Of a stretch of 64,000 nt of DNA, positions 8,801 through 18,432 are shown piece by piece. The number at the start of each line of letters is the position of its first letter. Within the stretch, counting starts at the first letter, position 1. The DNA comes from Phycisphaerales bacterium (GTDB taxonomy: Bacteria; Planctomycetota; Phycisphaerae; Phycisphaerales; UBA1924), in NCBI GenBank assembly GCA_020427395.1, contig JAGQON010000002.1, forward strand, positions 1 to 64,000, written 5' to 3'. The notes below the pieces were generated by a model. The model did no database searches and had not been told where the DNA came from. It saw nothing but the letters and a program-made list of their open reading frames with translations. Made by a program: the position numbers and the translations under genes.

Positions 8801-10350
8801 TGGATCCCCGCGACTTTATCGAGAGCCCGTGGACGCAGGCGAGCCTTCACGTGGCCTACGAGCAGAGCTTCCTTCACATGCGCCCCGCTCCGGAGTATGC
8901 GTCCGGCGAGGTCGTGCTCGCGTCGACCTACCGGCGGGCGGGGCTCGAACCGGGCATCGTGTCTGAGGGCAAAGTTCCTTCGTTGGGAAGGGAGTTCCAA
9001 AAACTACTGGAGAAGGGCAAGCGACCCGGCGGTCGTGATGCTGCGACCGATATAGACGCGGACGCCTGGAGCCGCATTGTCTCCGGAACGCTCCGAAGCC
9101 CGAAGCAACCGAACCAGAGCTCAAAGCGTTTCCTCCAGATCAGTCCCGTTGTGCCTGACGCGGCGATCTACTCCCTCTCGGCCCGCCTCTCAGCCAACTC
9201 GTGGAATCCCGGCGAACTCGTCGCGGCGGTCGTCCAGTACGGATCCAAGAGTCGCGACAACGCTCAGGTGCTCTGGCATGAGCTTTTCAATGCGCTCTCC
9301 GTCGACGAAAATGATGATATCTGGGCGCGGTTTCTCGACGCGGAATTCCGATCGTGGCGATCTGAGCTACTTGTCGATGCGTGGCAATCGCCCAGAGCGT
9401 TGCAAACCGAACCCCGGTTTGAGGCGTGGCATGAGGCAAGCATGCGCGTGCCTGCCTCACAGTTCGTCGAGGATCTCGCGAAGATCCTGTCCTTGAAGAA
9501 GCTTCTCACTAGACGGCAGTGGATCAGCATGCTCGAGGCATTGCTCCGTATCGGGACCGCGTCCCATGTCCTCTGGGTTTGCAAGGCGAACGCGGAGTGT
9601 CTCGACCTTGCACGCAGGGTCCTGCAGGGCTCGGTGCCACCCCCGGACCACGAATCTGTCAAGGCGCAGATCTCAACCGGAACCGGATTCTGGCGTTACG
9701 GCCAGTACGCCTCGGCGACGCTAGCCACGAACGCCACCGGCTTCGTGAAGGCCCGGGCCGGCTTGAACCTGCTGCTCCACCAGCTCGAGTCAGCGTTTGG
9801 GCCAGATAAACTCGCGGGGTCGCTAGCGAACACCCGATCCATCACCGAGTTTCTCACTTGGCTCGGCGAGATCCGAGAGCAGTTCGACATTGACGCGTTC
9901 CGGGATGGTTATCAGGAGGTGATCGAGTCGGACCCAAGGCTCGTTGCCGGGAAGAAAGGCATCGCGTCCAACGTGCAGGAATTCCTGCGTCATGTCCTCG
10001 GCCAGCGGCAGACTGCGGAGAGGGGACTGGGCAGCTACGATCAGGGCTACTTCATTGCAAAGAGCGGGAGCCACAAGTCGGCGCGGTGGGCGGTCGTGCT
10101 CGGCCCAGTGTCGGTCCTCACGCTGGTGCATGCTTGCACGTCGAAGGCGCGCGGTCCACGAACCGTCGATGACTTCTGCCGCCACATTGGGCAGTACGGC
10201 ATCGAGGTTGAGGCGCAGGACATCCCAGGGTCCGCGCTCGGTCAAACGCTCCGCAACCTCGGGCTTGTGCTCGACAGCCCGGATGCCGAGGGCGGTATGG
10301 TACTGGTCAACCCGTTCGAAGTCGTTGGCGGCGAAGGAGCCGAAGCGTGA
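8800..10350 (+). CDS. Uncharacterised middle gene of the triad (DptG position)
   Basis: 516 residues, no signature I recognise. It is soluble and mostly helical. The final ~80 residues (TVDDFCRHIGQYGIEVEAQD, then GLVLDSPDAEGGMVLVNPF) have the look of a winged-helix or similar small C-terminal domain. The start overlaps the previous stop (TGATG) and its own stop overlaps the next start (GTGA), so the three products are probably made in fixed ratio and act as a complex. In DptFGH operons DptG occupies this slot and has a similar size. The name is suggested by position, not by an identified motif. Confidence 0.5.
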   Translation: MDPRDFIESPWTQASLHVAYEQSFLHMRPAPEYASGEVVLASTYRRAGLEPGIVSEGKVPSLGREFQKLLEKGKRPGGRDAATDIDADAWSRIVSGTLRSPKQPNQSSKRFLQISPVVPDAAIYSLSARLSANSWNPGELVAAVVQYGSKSRDNAQVLWHELFNALSVDENDDIWARFLDAEFRSWRSELLVDAWQSPRALQTEPRFEAWHEASMRVPASQFVEDLAKILSLKKLLTRRQWISMLEALLRIGTASHVLWVCKANAECLDLARRVLQGSVPPPDHESVKAQISTGTGFWRYGQYASATLATNATGFVKARAGLNLLLHQLESAFGPDKLAGSLANTRSITEFLTWLGEIREQFDIDAFRDGYQEVIESDPRLVAGKKGIASNVQEFLRHVLGQRQTAERGLGSYDQGYFIAKSGSHKSARWAVVLGPVSVLTLVHACTSKARGPRTVDDFCRHIGQYGIEVEAQDIPGSALGQTLRNLGLVLDSPDAEGGMVLVNPFEVVGGEGAEA

Positions 10351-13300
10351 ATAAGTTCGTAGAGACATTGGCAAGCTACCTAAAAAGCGAGTTAGCCAAC
10401 GCGGTCGGAGCAGAACTCGGATCCTCCCTTCGGATTATCTTCTCCGGCCCTCCGTCCGAAACGCTGGCCGCAGTTTTTGAACACCTCACAGGCGGCAACC
10501 GCCCGCTCCAGCTAGAGACACCGCTGGGGATCCTCGTCGTCCCCGTATATCTGCTGGATCGCGGAGCGCAGGATCCGGAGATTGTTCCACAAGCCGCCCG
10601 GTGTACGGACAGCTACTTTGTACGAGCGATTCGCAACAACAGCTCGATCGGTGTTTGCCTCGCGCTTCACGATTGCGTGTCCACGACACTCTCTGTCGAC
10701 TCGACAGTCACCCGGCTCGGCATCCCGCACGAGCCCCGCGAGCTTGAGCATTGGATGAACAACCCGCTTGTCCGGGAACTGATCAACGGTGCCCTAGAGA
10801 ATTTCGTGGGTACCGGCGGTGTCGAGAAAGCGCGACCGGCCGTGGAGCATGCGCTTGCCGAGGCCTGGGAAATCGACAACCGTCACCGGGACAAGAGGAT
10901 CAGCTGGCGGGTGCTCGAGCGACTGTTCACGAGCGGCTCTCCAGACCTCGAGCCGCACTTGGCCGTCTCTCTGGCACTCGGGCTGCCAAGTTGCGAGGAG
11001 CCGGAGCTGGCATCCAAGGATCACCTTGAGACGCTCGTCAGGCTCGCCGACTACCTAGAGTCTCACGGCCTTCGTCCGGGGCTCGATGCCATTGAGGAGG
11101 CGTCGGGGATCGAGCTCGGGGAGCATGTACGGGCATTCCGGCAGCACCTCGATGAACTTGGACTTCTCGATACCTCAGAGATCGTCGCCGGCCCGCTACA
11201 GGTATACCACCCCTTCAGCACCAGTCCCGGCCGCGTCCCCGAATGGTGGCGTGCTCTCACGGTAGAGAACTGGTCGAGGTTGCTCGACGCGGGTTCCGAT
11301 CCCACGCCCGAGGGCAAGCTAGGGGTCACGCCGGTCGACACGCTGGTCACCGCCAGCCGTGGGATGCCGAACATCTCGAGAGACGCGGTCGCATTCGAAA
11401 TCATCGCTCGGGATACCGAGACCGAGGTTGAGATCGTGGTTTCGAGGGCATCGGGCAGCGCGAAACCCCGGGAGATCGGACGATTGAGTCTCGCGCCGAA
11501 CGCGTCGCAGAAGTTCGTTGACGAGGACGTTCCCGAACATGAGCGGTTCGTTAGCTACAGGGTCGAGGCCAACGGATTTAGCGCGGTCAAGACGAAGTAT
11601 ATTGTGCTGGAGAAGTACGGGCCGGGAATCGTGGCTCAGGGGCCGAATTCGCAAAAGTGCCGGCCGTTCTCGATCAATAAGAAAGCCAAGGACGAAAAGG
11701 GGCGAACCGTCCCACGCTACGAGTGCGACCTCGAGCTCACGGGCATGGGATCACATCACCTTGACCTATATGTTGCCGCGAGCGTTGAGCTACCCCCCAA
11801 GATCCGAGGCTTCGAGATTGACGCTGAGCACACCGAACTCGATTTTCAACTCAGCAGTTACGACGAAAACCACGCGGTATGCCTGATCGAGACCGACGAG
11901 GAGTGCTATTTCGACTTCTCGGCCAAGCTCGGCGGGAAAGAAGATGCGCAACCGTTTCGGATCCACGTCACCGCCCTGGATGTCCCACCGACCGGTGCAT
12001 CGAGCGAGTTCGATCGGCTTGTGCTCTCGAATCGAGCGGCGGCGCGGAAAGAACAAGCTAACGCCCGCGTCGACCCCGTTTCCTGCAGAGCTGCGAACCT
12101 CGAAGAATGGATCGTTGACGACCCGGAACACTCGTACAGGCCGCTAATTCTTGGGCCCGACTACCTCGATAGCTGGTGTAAGCCGGATTGGAAAGCAGAC
12201 CCGATCATCTCCGCACGCGAACTGCCAATTGATCCTCGGCCGGAGAGGGAGCCCGGTACCGCCCCCGACGAGTTCTTGACCGCGCGCCGCCGCTTGTTCG
12301 ACTTCTTCAAGAGCACACAGGATGAACGGAGCCCGGTCGCCTCCACGATTAAGTACTGGGAGCACATGCGCGATGAGAACTTCAGAAACGCGCTCTCAGA
12401 GCTCCTGTCGGCATACGAGAGCTGGCTGGAATCCGACTTTGACTCCGCTGCCTGGTCAGACACGGTCGCAGTTCACGCAGCTCAGGCAACTGCCGGCGTG
12501 CTCGAATCCTCTCCATATGCGGTCCTCCTGTCTCCCTTCCATCCGGTCCGACTCGCCTGGCAATGCCGAGCCCAGGAGATCCTCGAGCATGCGCTCAACA
12601 AGGAACGCAAGGGGTGCCCGGCTGCGAGCATGCTCAATCCGTCTGCCTTCCCTGATTGCATGTTGCTTCCCTGCAGGACCGCGACGGGCAGCGTGGACAG
12701 ACGCCCGTTCGTCGCCATTACGTCGTCGTCCGACTACTGGTCAGTCATGTGGTCCACATCGGCGGTCGACCGCCTCGCCGACACGGACCGCCGCAAAGAA
12801 GTCCTCGGGACCGAACTCGGTATCGAGGTTGACGGACTCGCCAGTGGCTTTAGCGCCCAGCAGGTGATCCGGTCGCTCGACGAGGTTTCACGCCTCGTCG
12901 CCGGTCGATCCACCCTCAGGGTAGGGATCTCAAGCGATAGCGCGGGTTCTGGAAGTTGCAACGACGGTATCGACGGGTGGTGCTCGTCTCAACTCGGCAA
13001 GGAACAAGACCCTTGGGCAGCTGGCGGTGCGCGATCTCTCCGAGTCACAGATTACCGGGAACCCGCCCTCCAACCGGAACAATCGTTGATCGCCTCCCTG
13101 ACCGCGCGAACCGATTCTACGGTCAAGTGGTTCACCGATGACATCGACTCTCCTGGAAACGCGCACGATCTCTCCATCGTGGCTCACCTCGGCACGATGA
13201 GTCAGGACTTTGGCCGTGAGGGCATCCGGTCCGCGATCGATCCGACAGGTCTGACGCGATGGCGCGTCCGCAAGCAGCTCGCGAGCCAGAACAAGGACTT

Positions 13301-15926
13301 CATAGCGGAATCTCGGATCGGTGAGATTCCGTCCACGGTGGATCGCAATTCCCTATCGGGCAACATGCTCCGCTGTGTGGACATCATAGAGCAAAGATGC
13401 CGTGACCACTTCGATTGCTACGTCTTCGCGCCGAACATGGGCGTGCTCGACAAGGTCGTGAATCACTCTTCCTATACCGCGGTGTCGTCGTCGAACATCG
13501 ATGCCGCGTGCTTCTTCGGCCCCACAAGCAAGGCGTACATGTGGGACTACGAGCTTCCCTCGTACTCACGTCGCGCCGGGGAGAACAGCGGTTACTACCT
13601 CCTCGCGAGGGAGTCGGAAGGCATGCTGCGTGCCGTTCGCTCGGCCCTTGCCATGCTCGGAGATCCATCGAGCGTGCCGGATGAGTCGATCTCATCTATG
13701 CTCGAGGAAATTTCCAGGCGCGGCATGCCGACGCTGAAACGCCTGACGGCGGGAGGCTCCATGTCTCTCGGGGAGATCGGGATGCTGGTCGCCTTGCGTC
13801 TCCTGCAATCCGACTTCGAGCACGCGAACGACAGGCCGGCACTGCTCCCCGTGAGAGAATCTGGGCAAGCCCTGAGCTTCGTTGTTCCGGCAGACCCCTT
13901 CAAGAATCAGTTCGAGGATCTTCGTGTCGCGCTCGAGAAGCGGCAGGGTGAGCGACCCGACCTCCTCGTCCTCAGTCTGGGATTTCAGGCGGGTGAACCG
14001 CGCAACCTGCGTATCACCCCGATCGAAGTGAAGGCGCGGAGGGGTACCCTTTCCGCCCCCGACCGCAAGGCTGCGTTGGGTCAGGCTCAACTATTTGGCG
14101 ATTTTCTTGATCGTCTGCGCAAGCAAGCCGCGCAGTCGGAGCTCTGGTCCGTCGCATGGAACTCGCTGGTTGCGACACTGCTGGACTACGCATTCCGCGT
14201 ATACGGCCAACTCGACCACTTCATGCAGCAATCCGAGTGGGCCGTCCAGCACTCCGCAGCTCTGCGCGCCCTTACCAACGGTGGCCTTGCCATCGAGATC
14301 GACACCAAGGGGCGCCTCATTGTCATCGATAGCACCAACTCGTCCGCGCCGGCCGACACGGACCGCGATTCCTTTAACGAGACGATCGTGCTCTCCCATG
14401 CCGATGCCTTCTCCCTTCTGGCCGAGAGCGGTGAAGCAGTGCTGGAAGGTGTGCGGTCCCACCTGCTCGACTGGAACCTAAGGCCAAGCGGGATGTCCGT
14501 AGACATCGCTGCACGTGCCAATGAGGCGAAGCCCCAATCACCCGCAGGCTCGGAATCGTCTAGCGAGCAACGCGAAGTAGCTGCCCCAGACGAGGGTCCA
14601 GTTGAAACACTGAAGCCTGCTCCCAAGGAAACGCCGCCCCCTTCGGTCGAAGTCGAACCTGAATCGGTAGCCGCTACAACCCCAAGCAAGCATGGTGAAG
14701 CCGCTCCCGCGCCTGCTCCGCACGTCGAGGATCGAGTATCAGTGGCAACACTCCAGATGAGAGATGACGCGAGTGATAAGATACAAGGGATTCGATTCCC
14801 GATCGGGCGGACGATCAAGGGATTCACCGAGGAGGAAGTGCACTTCTTCCCAGGGAATACAGCCCTGAACCAGCTCAATGTTGGCATCGTCGGTGACCTC
14901 GGCACCGGCAAGACACAGCTGATCAAGTCACTGATCTACCAGTTGCAGGCCAATCCCGAGATGAACCGTGGAGTTCGACCGAACATTCTTATCTTTGATT
15001 ACAAGAAGGACTATACGAAACCCGAGTTCGTCAGGGCAACCGGCGCAAAGGTCATCGAGCCATTTGACATCCCACTGAACCTTTTCGATACCAGAGATAG
15101 CCAACAACAGCGGAATGCGTGGCTGGAGCGATCGAAGTTTTTCTCCGACATCCTCGACAAAATCTATTCGGGTATCGGCCCCTCCCAGCGCGAGAAGATC
15201 AAACAAGCGGTCAAGGCGTCTTACGAGTCAGCAACGGGATTCGGCGGGAAGTTCCCCACCCTGAACGATGTTTTCGACCATTACAAGCAGATTGCCGGAG
15301 GCGCTCTCGACTCGCCCTATTCGATCATGAGCGACCTCGTCGACGGAGAGTACTTCGTCTCGGACGCGTCCAAGGTCGTGCCTTTCTCGGAGTTCCTCGA
15401 CGGCGTCGTGGTGCTCGACCTAGCACAGGTCGGCCACGATGACCGAACCAAGAACACCCTCGTGGTAGTCTTCCTCAATCTCTTCTACGAGCACATGCTT
15501 CGTATCGAGAAGAAGCCGTTCATCGGCACGGCCCCCCAGCTGCGGGCGATCGACTCGCTGTTGCTCGTTGACGAGGCCGACAACATCATGCAGTACGAGT
15601 TCGATGTCCTGATGAAGATCCTACTGCAGGGCCGTGAGTTCGGGGTCGGGGCGCTGCTTGCCTCGCAGTACCTCTCCCACTTCAAAACCAAGCACGAAAA
15701 CTTTGCCGAGCCGCTCCTCACCTGGTTCGTCCACAAGGTCCCGAACATCACATCGAGGGACCTCGAATCCATCGGACTTTCCGACATCACTAGCGACACG
15801 ATCGGGGCAATCAAGAGCCTGGAACCCCATCAATGCCTCGTGAAGACACTTGGTGTGGAAGGAAAACTGGTTCGCGGAACGCCATTCTACGAGATTGATC
15901 CTGCTCGCGAGAGGAGAAGCGAATGA
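10347..15926 (+). CDS. Giant HerA/FtsK-type ATPase with a PD-(D/E)XK-like motif, DptH-like
   Basis: 1,859 residues from a GTG that overlaps the previous stop. The N-terminal ~1,150 residues are unrecognised and contain an Ig-like beta stretch near 340-560. A candidate nuclease signature follows: P1204-D1205, then E1227-V-K1229 in TPIEVKAR, with a downstream Gln (GQAQLF), as in PD-(D/E)XK enzymes. A Pro/Glu/Ala-rich linker covers about 1390-1460. The C-terminal ~350 residues are a HerA/FtsK-like motor: Walker A GDLGTGKT (1516-1523), NILIFDYKKDY, Walker B LLLVDEADN (D1742, E1743) and GREFGVGALLASQYL. Giant size with a C-terminal HerA-like motor is the layout of DptH. DNA translocation plus cleavage is the likely activity, which makes this the probable effector of the triad. 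Confidence 0.6.
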   Translation: MNKFVETLASYLKSELANAVGAELGSSLRIIFSGPPSETLAAVFEHLTGGNRPLQLETPLGILVVPVYLLDRGAQDPEIVPQAARCTDSYFVRAIRNNSSIGVCLALHDCVSTTLSVDSTVTRLGIPHEPRELEHWMNNPLVRELINGALENFVGTGGVEKARPAVEHALAEAWEIDNRHRDKRISWRVLERLFTSGSPDLEPHLAVSLALGLPSCEEPELASKDHLETLVRLADYLESHGLRPGLDAIEEASGIELGEHVRAFRQHLDELGLLDTSEIVAGPLQVYHPFSTSPGRVPEWWRALTVENWSRLLDAGSDPTPEGKLGVTPVDTLVTASRGMPNISRDAVAFEIIARDTETEVEIVVSRASGSAKPREIGRLSLAPNASQKFVDEDVPEHERFVSYRVEANGFSAVKTKYIVLEKYGPGIVAQGPNSQKCRPFSINKKAKDEKGRTVPRYECDLELTGMGSHHLDLYVAASVELPPKIRGFEIDAEHTELDFQLSSYDENHAVCLIETDEECYFDFSAKLGGKEDAQPFRIHVTALDVPPTGASSEFDRLVLSNRAAARKEQANARVDPVSCRAANLEEWIVDDPEHSYRPLILGPDYLDSWCKPDWKADPIISARELPIDPRPEREPGTAPDEFLTARRRLFDFFKSTQDERSPVASTIKYWEHMRDENFRNALSELLSAYESWLESDFDSAAWSDTVAVHAAQATAGVLESSPYAVLLSPFHPVRLAWQCRAQEILEHALNKERKGCPAASMLNPSAFPDCMLLPCRTATGSVDRRPFVAITSSSDYWSVMWSTSAVDRLADTDRRKEVLGTELGIEVDGLASGFSAQQVIRSLDEVSRLVAGRSTLRVGISSDSAGSGSCNDGIDGWCSSQLGKEQDPWAAGGARSLRVTDYREPALQPEQSLIASLTARTDSTVKWFTDDIDSPGNAHDLSIVAHLGTMSQDFGREGIRSAIDPTGLTRWRVRKQLASQNKDFIAESRIGEIPSTVDRNSLSGNMLRCVDIIEQRCRDHFDCYVFAPNMGVLDKVVNHSSYTAVSSSNIDAACFFGPTSKAYMWDYELPSYSRRAGENSGYYLLARESEGMLRAVRSALAMLGDPSSVPDESISSMLEEISRRGMPTLKRLTAGGSMSLGEIGMLVALRLLQSDFEHANDRPALLPVRESGQALSFVVPADPFKNQFEDLRVALEKRQGERPDLLVLSLGFQAGEPRNLRITPIEVKARRGTLSAPDRKAALGQAQLFGDFLDRLRKQAAQSELWSVAWNSLVATLLDYAFRVYGQLDHFMQQSEWAVQHSAALRALTNGGLAIEIDTKGRLIVIDSTNSSAPADTDRDSFNETIVLSHADAFSLLAESGEAVLEGVRSHLLDWNLRPSGMSVDIAARANEAKPQSPAGSESSSEQREVAAPDEGPVETLKPAPKETPPPSVEVEPESVAATTPSKHGEAAPAPAPHVEDRVSVATLQMRDDASDKIQGIRFPIGRTIKGFTEEEVHFFPGNTALNQLNVGIVGDLGTGKTQLIKSLIYQLQANPEMNRGVRPNILIFDYKKDYTKPEFVRATGAKVIEPFDIPLNLFDTRDSQQQRNAWLERSKFFSDILDKIYSGIGPSQREKIKQAVKASYESATGFGGKFPTLNDVFDHYKQIAGGALDSPYSIMSDLVDGEYFVSDASKVVPFSEFLDGVVVLDLAQVGHDDRTKNTLVVVFLNLFYEHMLRIEKKPFIGTAPQLRAIDSLLLVDEADNIMQYEFDVLMKILLQGREFGVGALLASQYLSHFKTKHENFAEPLLTWFVHKVPNITSRDLESIGLSDITSDTIGAIKSLEPHQCLVKTLGVEGKLVRGTPFYEIDPARERRSE

Positions 15927-15989
15927 TCAAGCTTTACGCCTCGCCCGCGGTCCTATTTTCATCGCAACCCCGTTGAGAAGGGGATACCT

Positions 15990-16685
15990 GTGCCGCTAGC
16001 CCGAAAACCACAGTGGGCGTCGCGACCGGTCTCGCCTCGACGCGTCAGCAGATACCAATACCGCCTACTAGCCTGATACGACTCGCATGGGCGTGCTTTA
16101 CACTGGCGATGCCTCTCCGCCACGATCTATCGCAAGATTGTCGCGGAGGTACTGATCCAGCGCACCCGCGCTGAGACAGTCAGCGCGTTCGTCCCCGCGT
16201 TCACCAAGCGCTTCCCTTCATGGAAACGCCTGGCTCAGGCGACCGAGGAAGACCTCCGGGCATTTGTCCAACCGCCGGGGCTCTGGAGACGGCGGGCCGC
16301 CACGCTTCAGAAACTCGCATTAGAAATGGACCGCAGGCGGGGATGTTTCCCGCGAACGCGCGATGAGCTCGAGAGCCTGCCCGGCGTCGGGCAGTATGTT
16401 GCCAACGCGGTGCTCGCGCAGATGCACGGCGAGGCAGTCCCACTGCTCGACGGCGGCATGGCCCGGGCGCTTGAGCGATACTTCGGCCCTCGCGAGCTCG
16501 CGGACATCCGCCACGATGCCTACCTACAAGCCCTCTCGCACCGTGTCGTGGATCACGAGCGGGTCGTCGAGATGAGTTGGGCCCTACTGGATCTCGGAGC
16601 GATGATCTGCAAACCGAGTAAACCCCGGTGTGACTCGTGTAAGGTCAAGAGGGGCAGTTGCTGGGCAGCAGAACTCGGGTCTTGA
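15990..16685 (+). pseudogene. MIG-type T:G mismatch DNA glycosylase (HhH-GPD) with in-frame TGA
   Basis: GTG 15990 is preceded by GAGAAGGGG at 6 bases. Codon 29 (16074-16076) is TGA in the context RLLA-*-YDSHGRALHWR; the family normally has Trp there, so one TGG-to-TGA change explains it. Everything after fits: IVAEVLIQRT, the helix-hairpin-helix LPGVGQYVANAVL, catalytic Asp in VPLLDGG, and four C-terminal Cys (C-x6-C-x2-C-x6-C) for a 4Fe-4S cluster. Tyr in the HhH loop sits 18 residues before the Asp, as Tyr126 and Asp144 do in Mig.MthI, whereas EndoIII has Lys there. Such enzymes repair T:G pairs arising from deaminated 5-methylcytosine. The first ATG after the TGA (16326) would give only the C-terminal half. 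It is either an inactivated gene, a sequencing error, or read through. Confidence 0.75.
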
Positions 16686-18014
16686 TTAGCCCAGACTCTT
16701 GATCAACCTCCCGAGCGCGACTCCCCAAGCCTCCGCCACCATCGGTGGCACAGCGTTGCCAACTTGCGTGTAGCGAGGGCACTCGGTCTTCCGCCGATGA
16801 CCGCCGGTGGTGTACTTTCCGTGGAACTCGAACCAATCGGGAAATGACTGGAGACGGGCACACTCGCGTACTGTCAAGATTCTCGGTTCTGAGTAGTGCA
16901 GTAGGTCATCAGGTAGGGTCGTCACGGTTCGTGCAGGTTCATTTTCATCAAGTGGTACGATGCGGAGTTTCCGGAGGCCAAGGCGCTCTCGAGTCTCTGA
17001 GTCCAGCGTTTTCCCCCGACGGCAGGTATTCAGGATTAGCTGAAAACGTTCCCGGATGTCTTCCTTGTGCCGTGGCAAGCGGCGGCTGCTCGGCGGCTGC
17101 CCGTTTAGATCTGCCCGCATGAGTTTGAGGAAGGAGTTCAACTGCCTCGGGCTGCTGTACTTCGCTTCGAGGAAAACTGCCCGCGTACCGCAGGTCGCAT
17201 CTGGCCTGTAGCGAACAAGCGGGCGAGATTTGATCTCGAGATCACCGATCGCCTGCTTGGCCGAAATCGGTTTCTGCCGGAGTCCCTTGTCCTCCAGAAA
17301 ATCGTCCCGCACGCCCTCGATTAGTTTCGCGGCCCACTCCTCGCCTTGTTCGAACGCGAGGTCACGACGTACGCCAATTGCAAAGTAACGGTCCCGTACT
17401 TGGGGCACGCCGAACCGAGAGGCTCGGATAAGGCAGTCGTCGAAGACATACGTCGGTTCAAGTAACACGCGTAGCTTTTCGGCGTATGACCTCTTTCCGC
17501 TCTTTTTGTCCACCCGTGCCGAGCTGCCGTGCGCGACATTAAAGCCGGGCACGTTCTCGAGAAGTAGCAACTTTGGTTGAACTAAATTCACTAGGTCCAC
17601 ATACCGCCGAAACATCTGGTTCCGTGGGTCGCGAGAGTTCCTTTGGCCAGAGAACGAGAATCCTTGACAGGGCGGCCCGCCGCAGACCAGATCGATCTTG
17701 CCGCGGAGCCGCCTCAGATCTTCCTCATGTTCCGTTAGCAACTTCTTGATGTCCCAAGGCCTCTTCGCAAGCCAAGAAGGCCATTCCAACGAGTAGCGAC
17801 GTCCATCGATGAAGTTTGCCGAGTAGGTAGCGAACGCATCTTCCTGAACTTCGATGCCAAAATGCCCATTCCAACCAGCATTGAGCAGCCCAAGGGTCAG
17901 GCCGCCGCATCCAGCGAAGAGGTCTACAAAGGTCCCAGAAGTGGGCGCAAGATTGGAGTGGAAAAGGTCCATGAACTGTACTTCCTGACGAGTAAAACGA
18001 TCGTCTCGAGCCAA
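16686..18014 (-). CDS. C5-cytosine-specific DNA methyltransferase
   Basis: 442 residues with the ordered motifs of the Dcm family: motif I DLFAGCGG (31-38, SAM binding), motif IV PPCQGFS with catalytic C116, motif VI ENVPG (153-157), motif VIII QVRDRYFAIG (about 205-214), a ~150-residue variable region that should set target specificity, then RLQSFPDWF and motif X YTQVGNAVPP. It should methylate C5 of cytosine in an unknown site. Met15 (MDLFHSNL) is an alternative start. It is convergent with the glycosylase gene, the two stops directly abutting. No type II endonuclease gene is adjacent, so the modification either protects against the DptFGH-like triad or stands alone. This link is inferred from context. 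Confidence 0.93.
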   Translation of the reverse strand: MARDDRFTRQEVQFMDLFHSNLAPTSGTFVDLFAGCGGLTLGLLNAGWNGHFGIEVQEDAFATYSANFIDGRRYSLEWPSWLAKRPWDIKKLLTEHEEDLRRLRGKIDLVCGGPPCQGFSFSGQRNSRDPRNQMFRRYVDLVNLVQPKLLLLENVPGFNVAHGSSARVDKKSGKRSYAEKLRVLLEPTYVFDDCLIRASRFGVPQVRDRYFAIGVRRDLAFEQGEEWAAKLIEGVRDDFLEDKGLRQKPISAKQAIGDLEIKSRPLVRYRPDATCGTRAVFLEAKYSSPRQLNSFLKLMRADLNGQPPSSRRLPRHKEDIRERFQLILNTCRRGKTLDSETRERLGLRKLRIVPLDENEPARTVTTLPDDLLHYSEPRILTVRECARLQSFPDWFEFHGKYTTGGHRRKTECPRYTQVGNAVPPMVAEAWGVALGRLIKSLG

Positions 18015-18432
18015 GTCGGGCGCCTCATATGATACGCCGACACTGAGCGGAATGGATTCCGGTAGGGATTTCGTTGTGCCCTAGTTCGGTTGTCGCTATT
18101 TCAATAAACCCCCGTACCGCATTGCTCATGATGATCCGGCTTGCTCGACCTGCATTGTCAGGCGCGGCTGCGGCTCAATGGCATTCGTACTGAGAGCAAA
18201 ATCTCGGTGTTTGCAACCACGGGCAGCGTAGGCGACACCGTCATGAATACTCGAATACTCATATAGTAAGTGCTGTTCAAGCATCAGCCGCAAGTGTAAT
18301 GCTTGGCTATCAATCAGTACATTCGACGAGTCCTCGTGCAGGCCCGATCAATGAGGGTGTAGTATTCCGCCAGTGTCATTCGTAGCGAAATGTCGAGCTG
18401 TGTTCGCATGCTCGCGTCAGATCGGTTTGTAA
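18015..18432. other. Non-coding gap between methyltransferase and DUF2779 genes
   Basis: 418 bases that should include the methyltransferase promoter (minus strand). A short direct repeat gaatactc occurs twice around 18244-18260. No open frame, terminator or RNA signature was found. Confidence 0.4.

Noticed and set aside
16074..16076. TGA in the glycosylase gene as selenocysteine or Trp codon
   Set aside because: No SECIS-like element expected at that Trp position and TGA acts as stop in many genes here.
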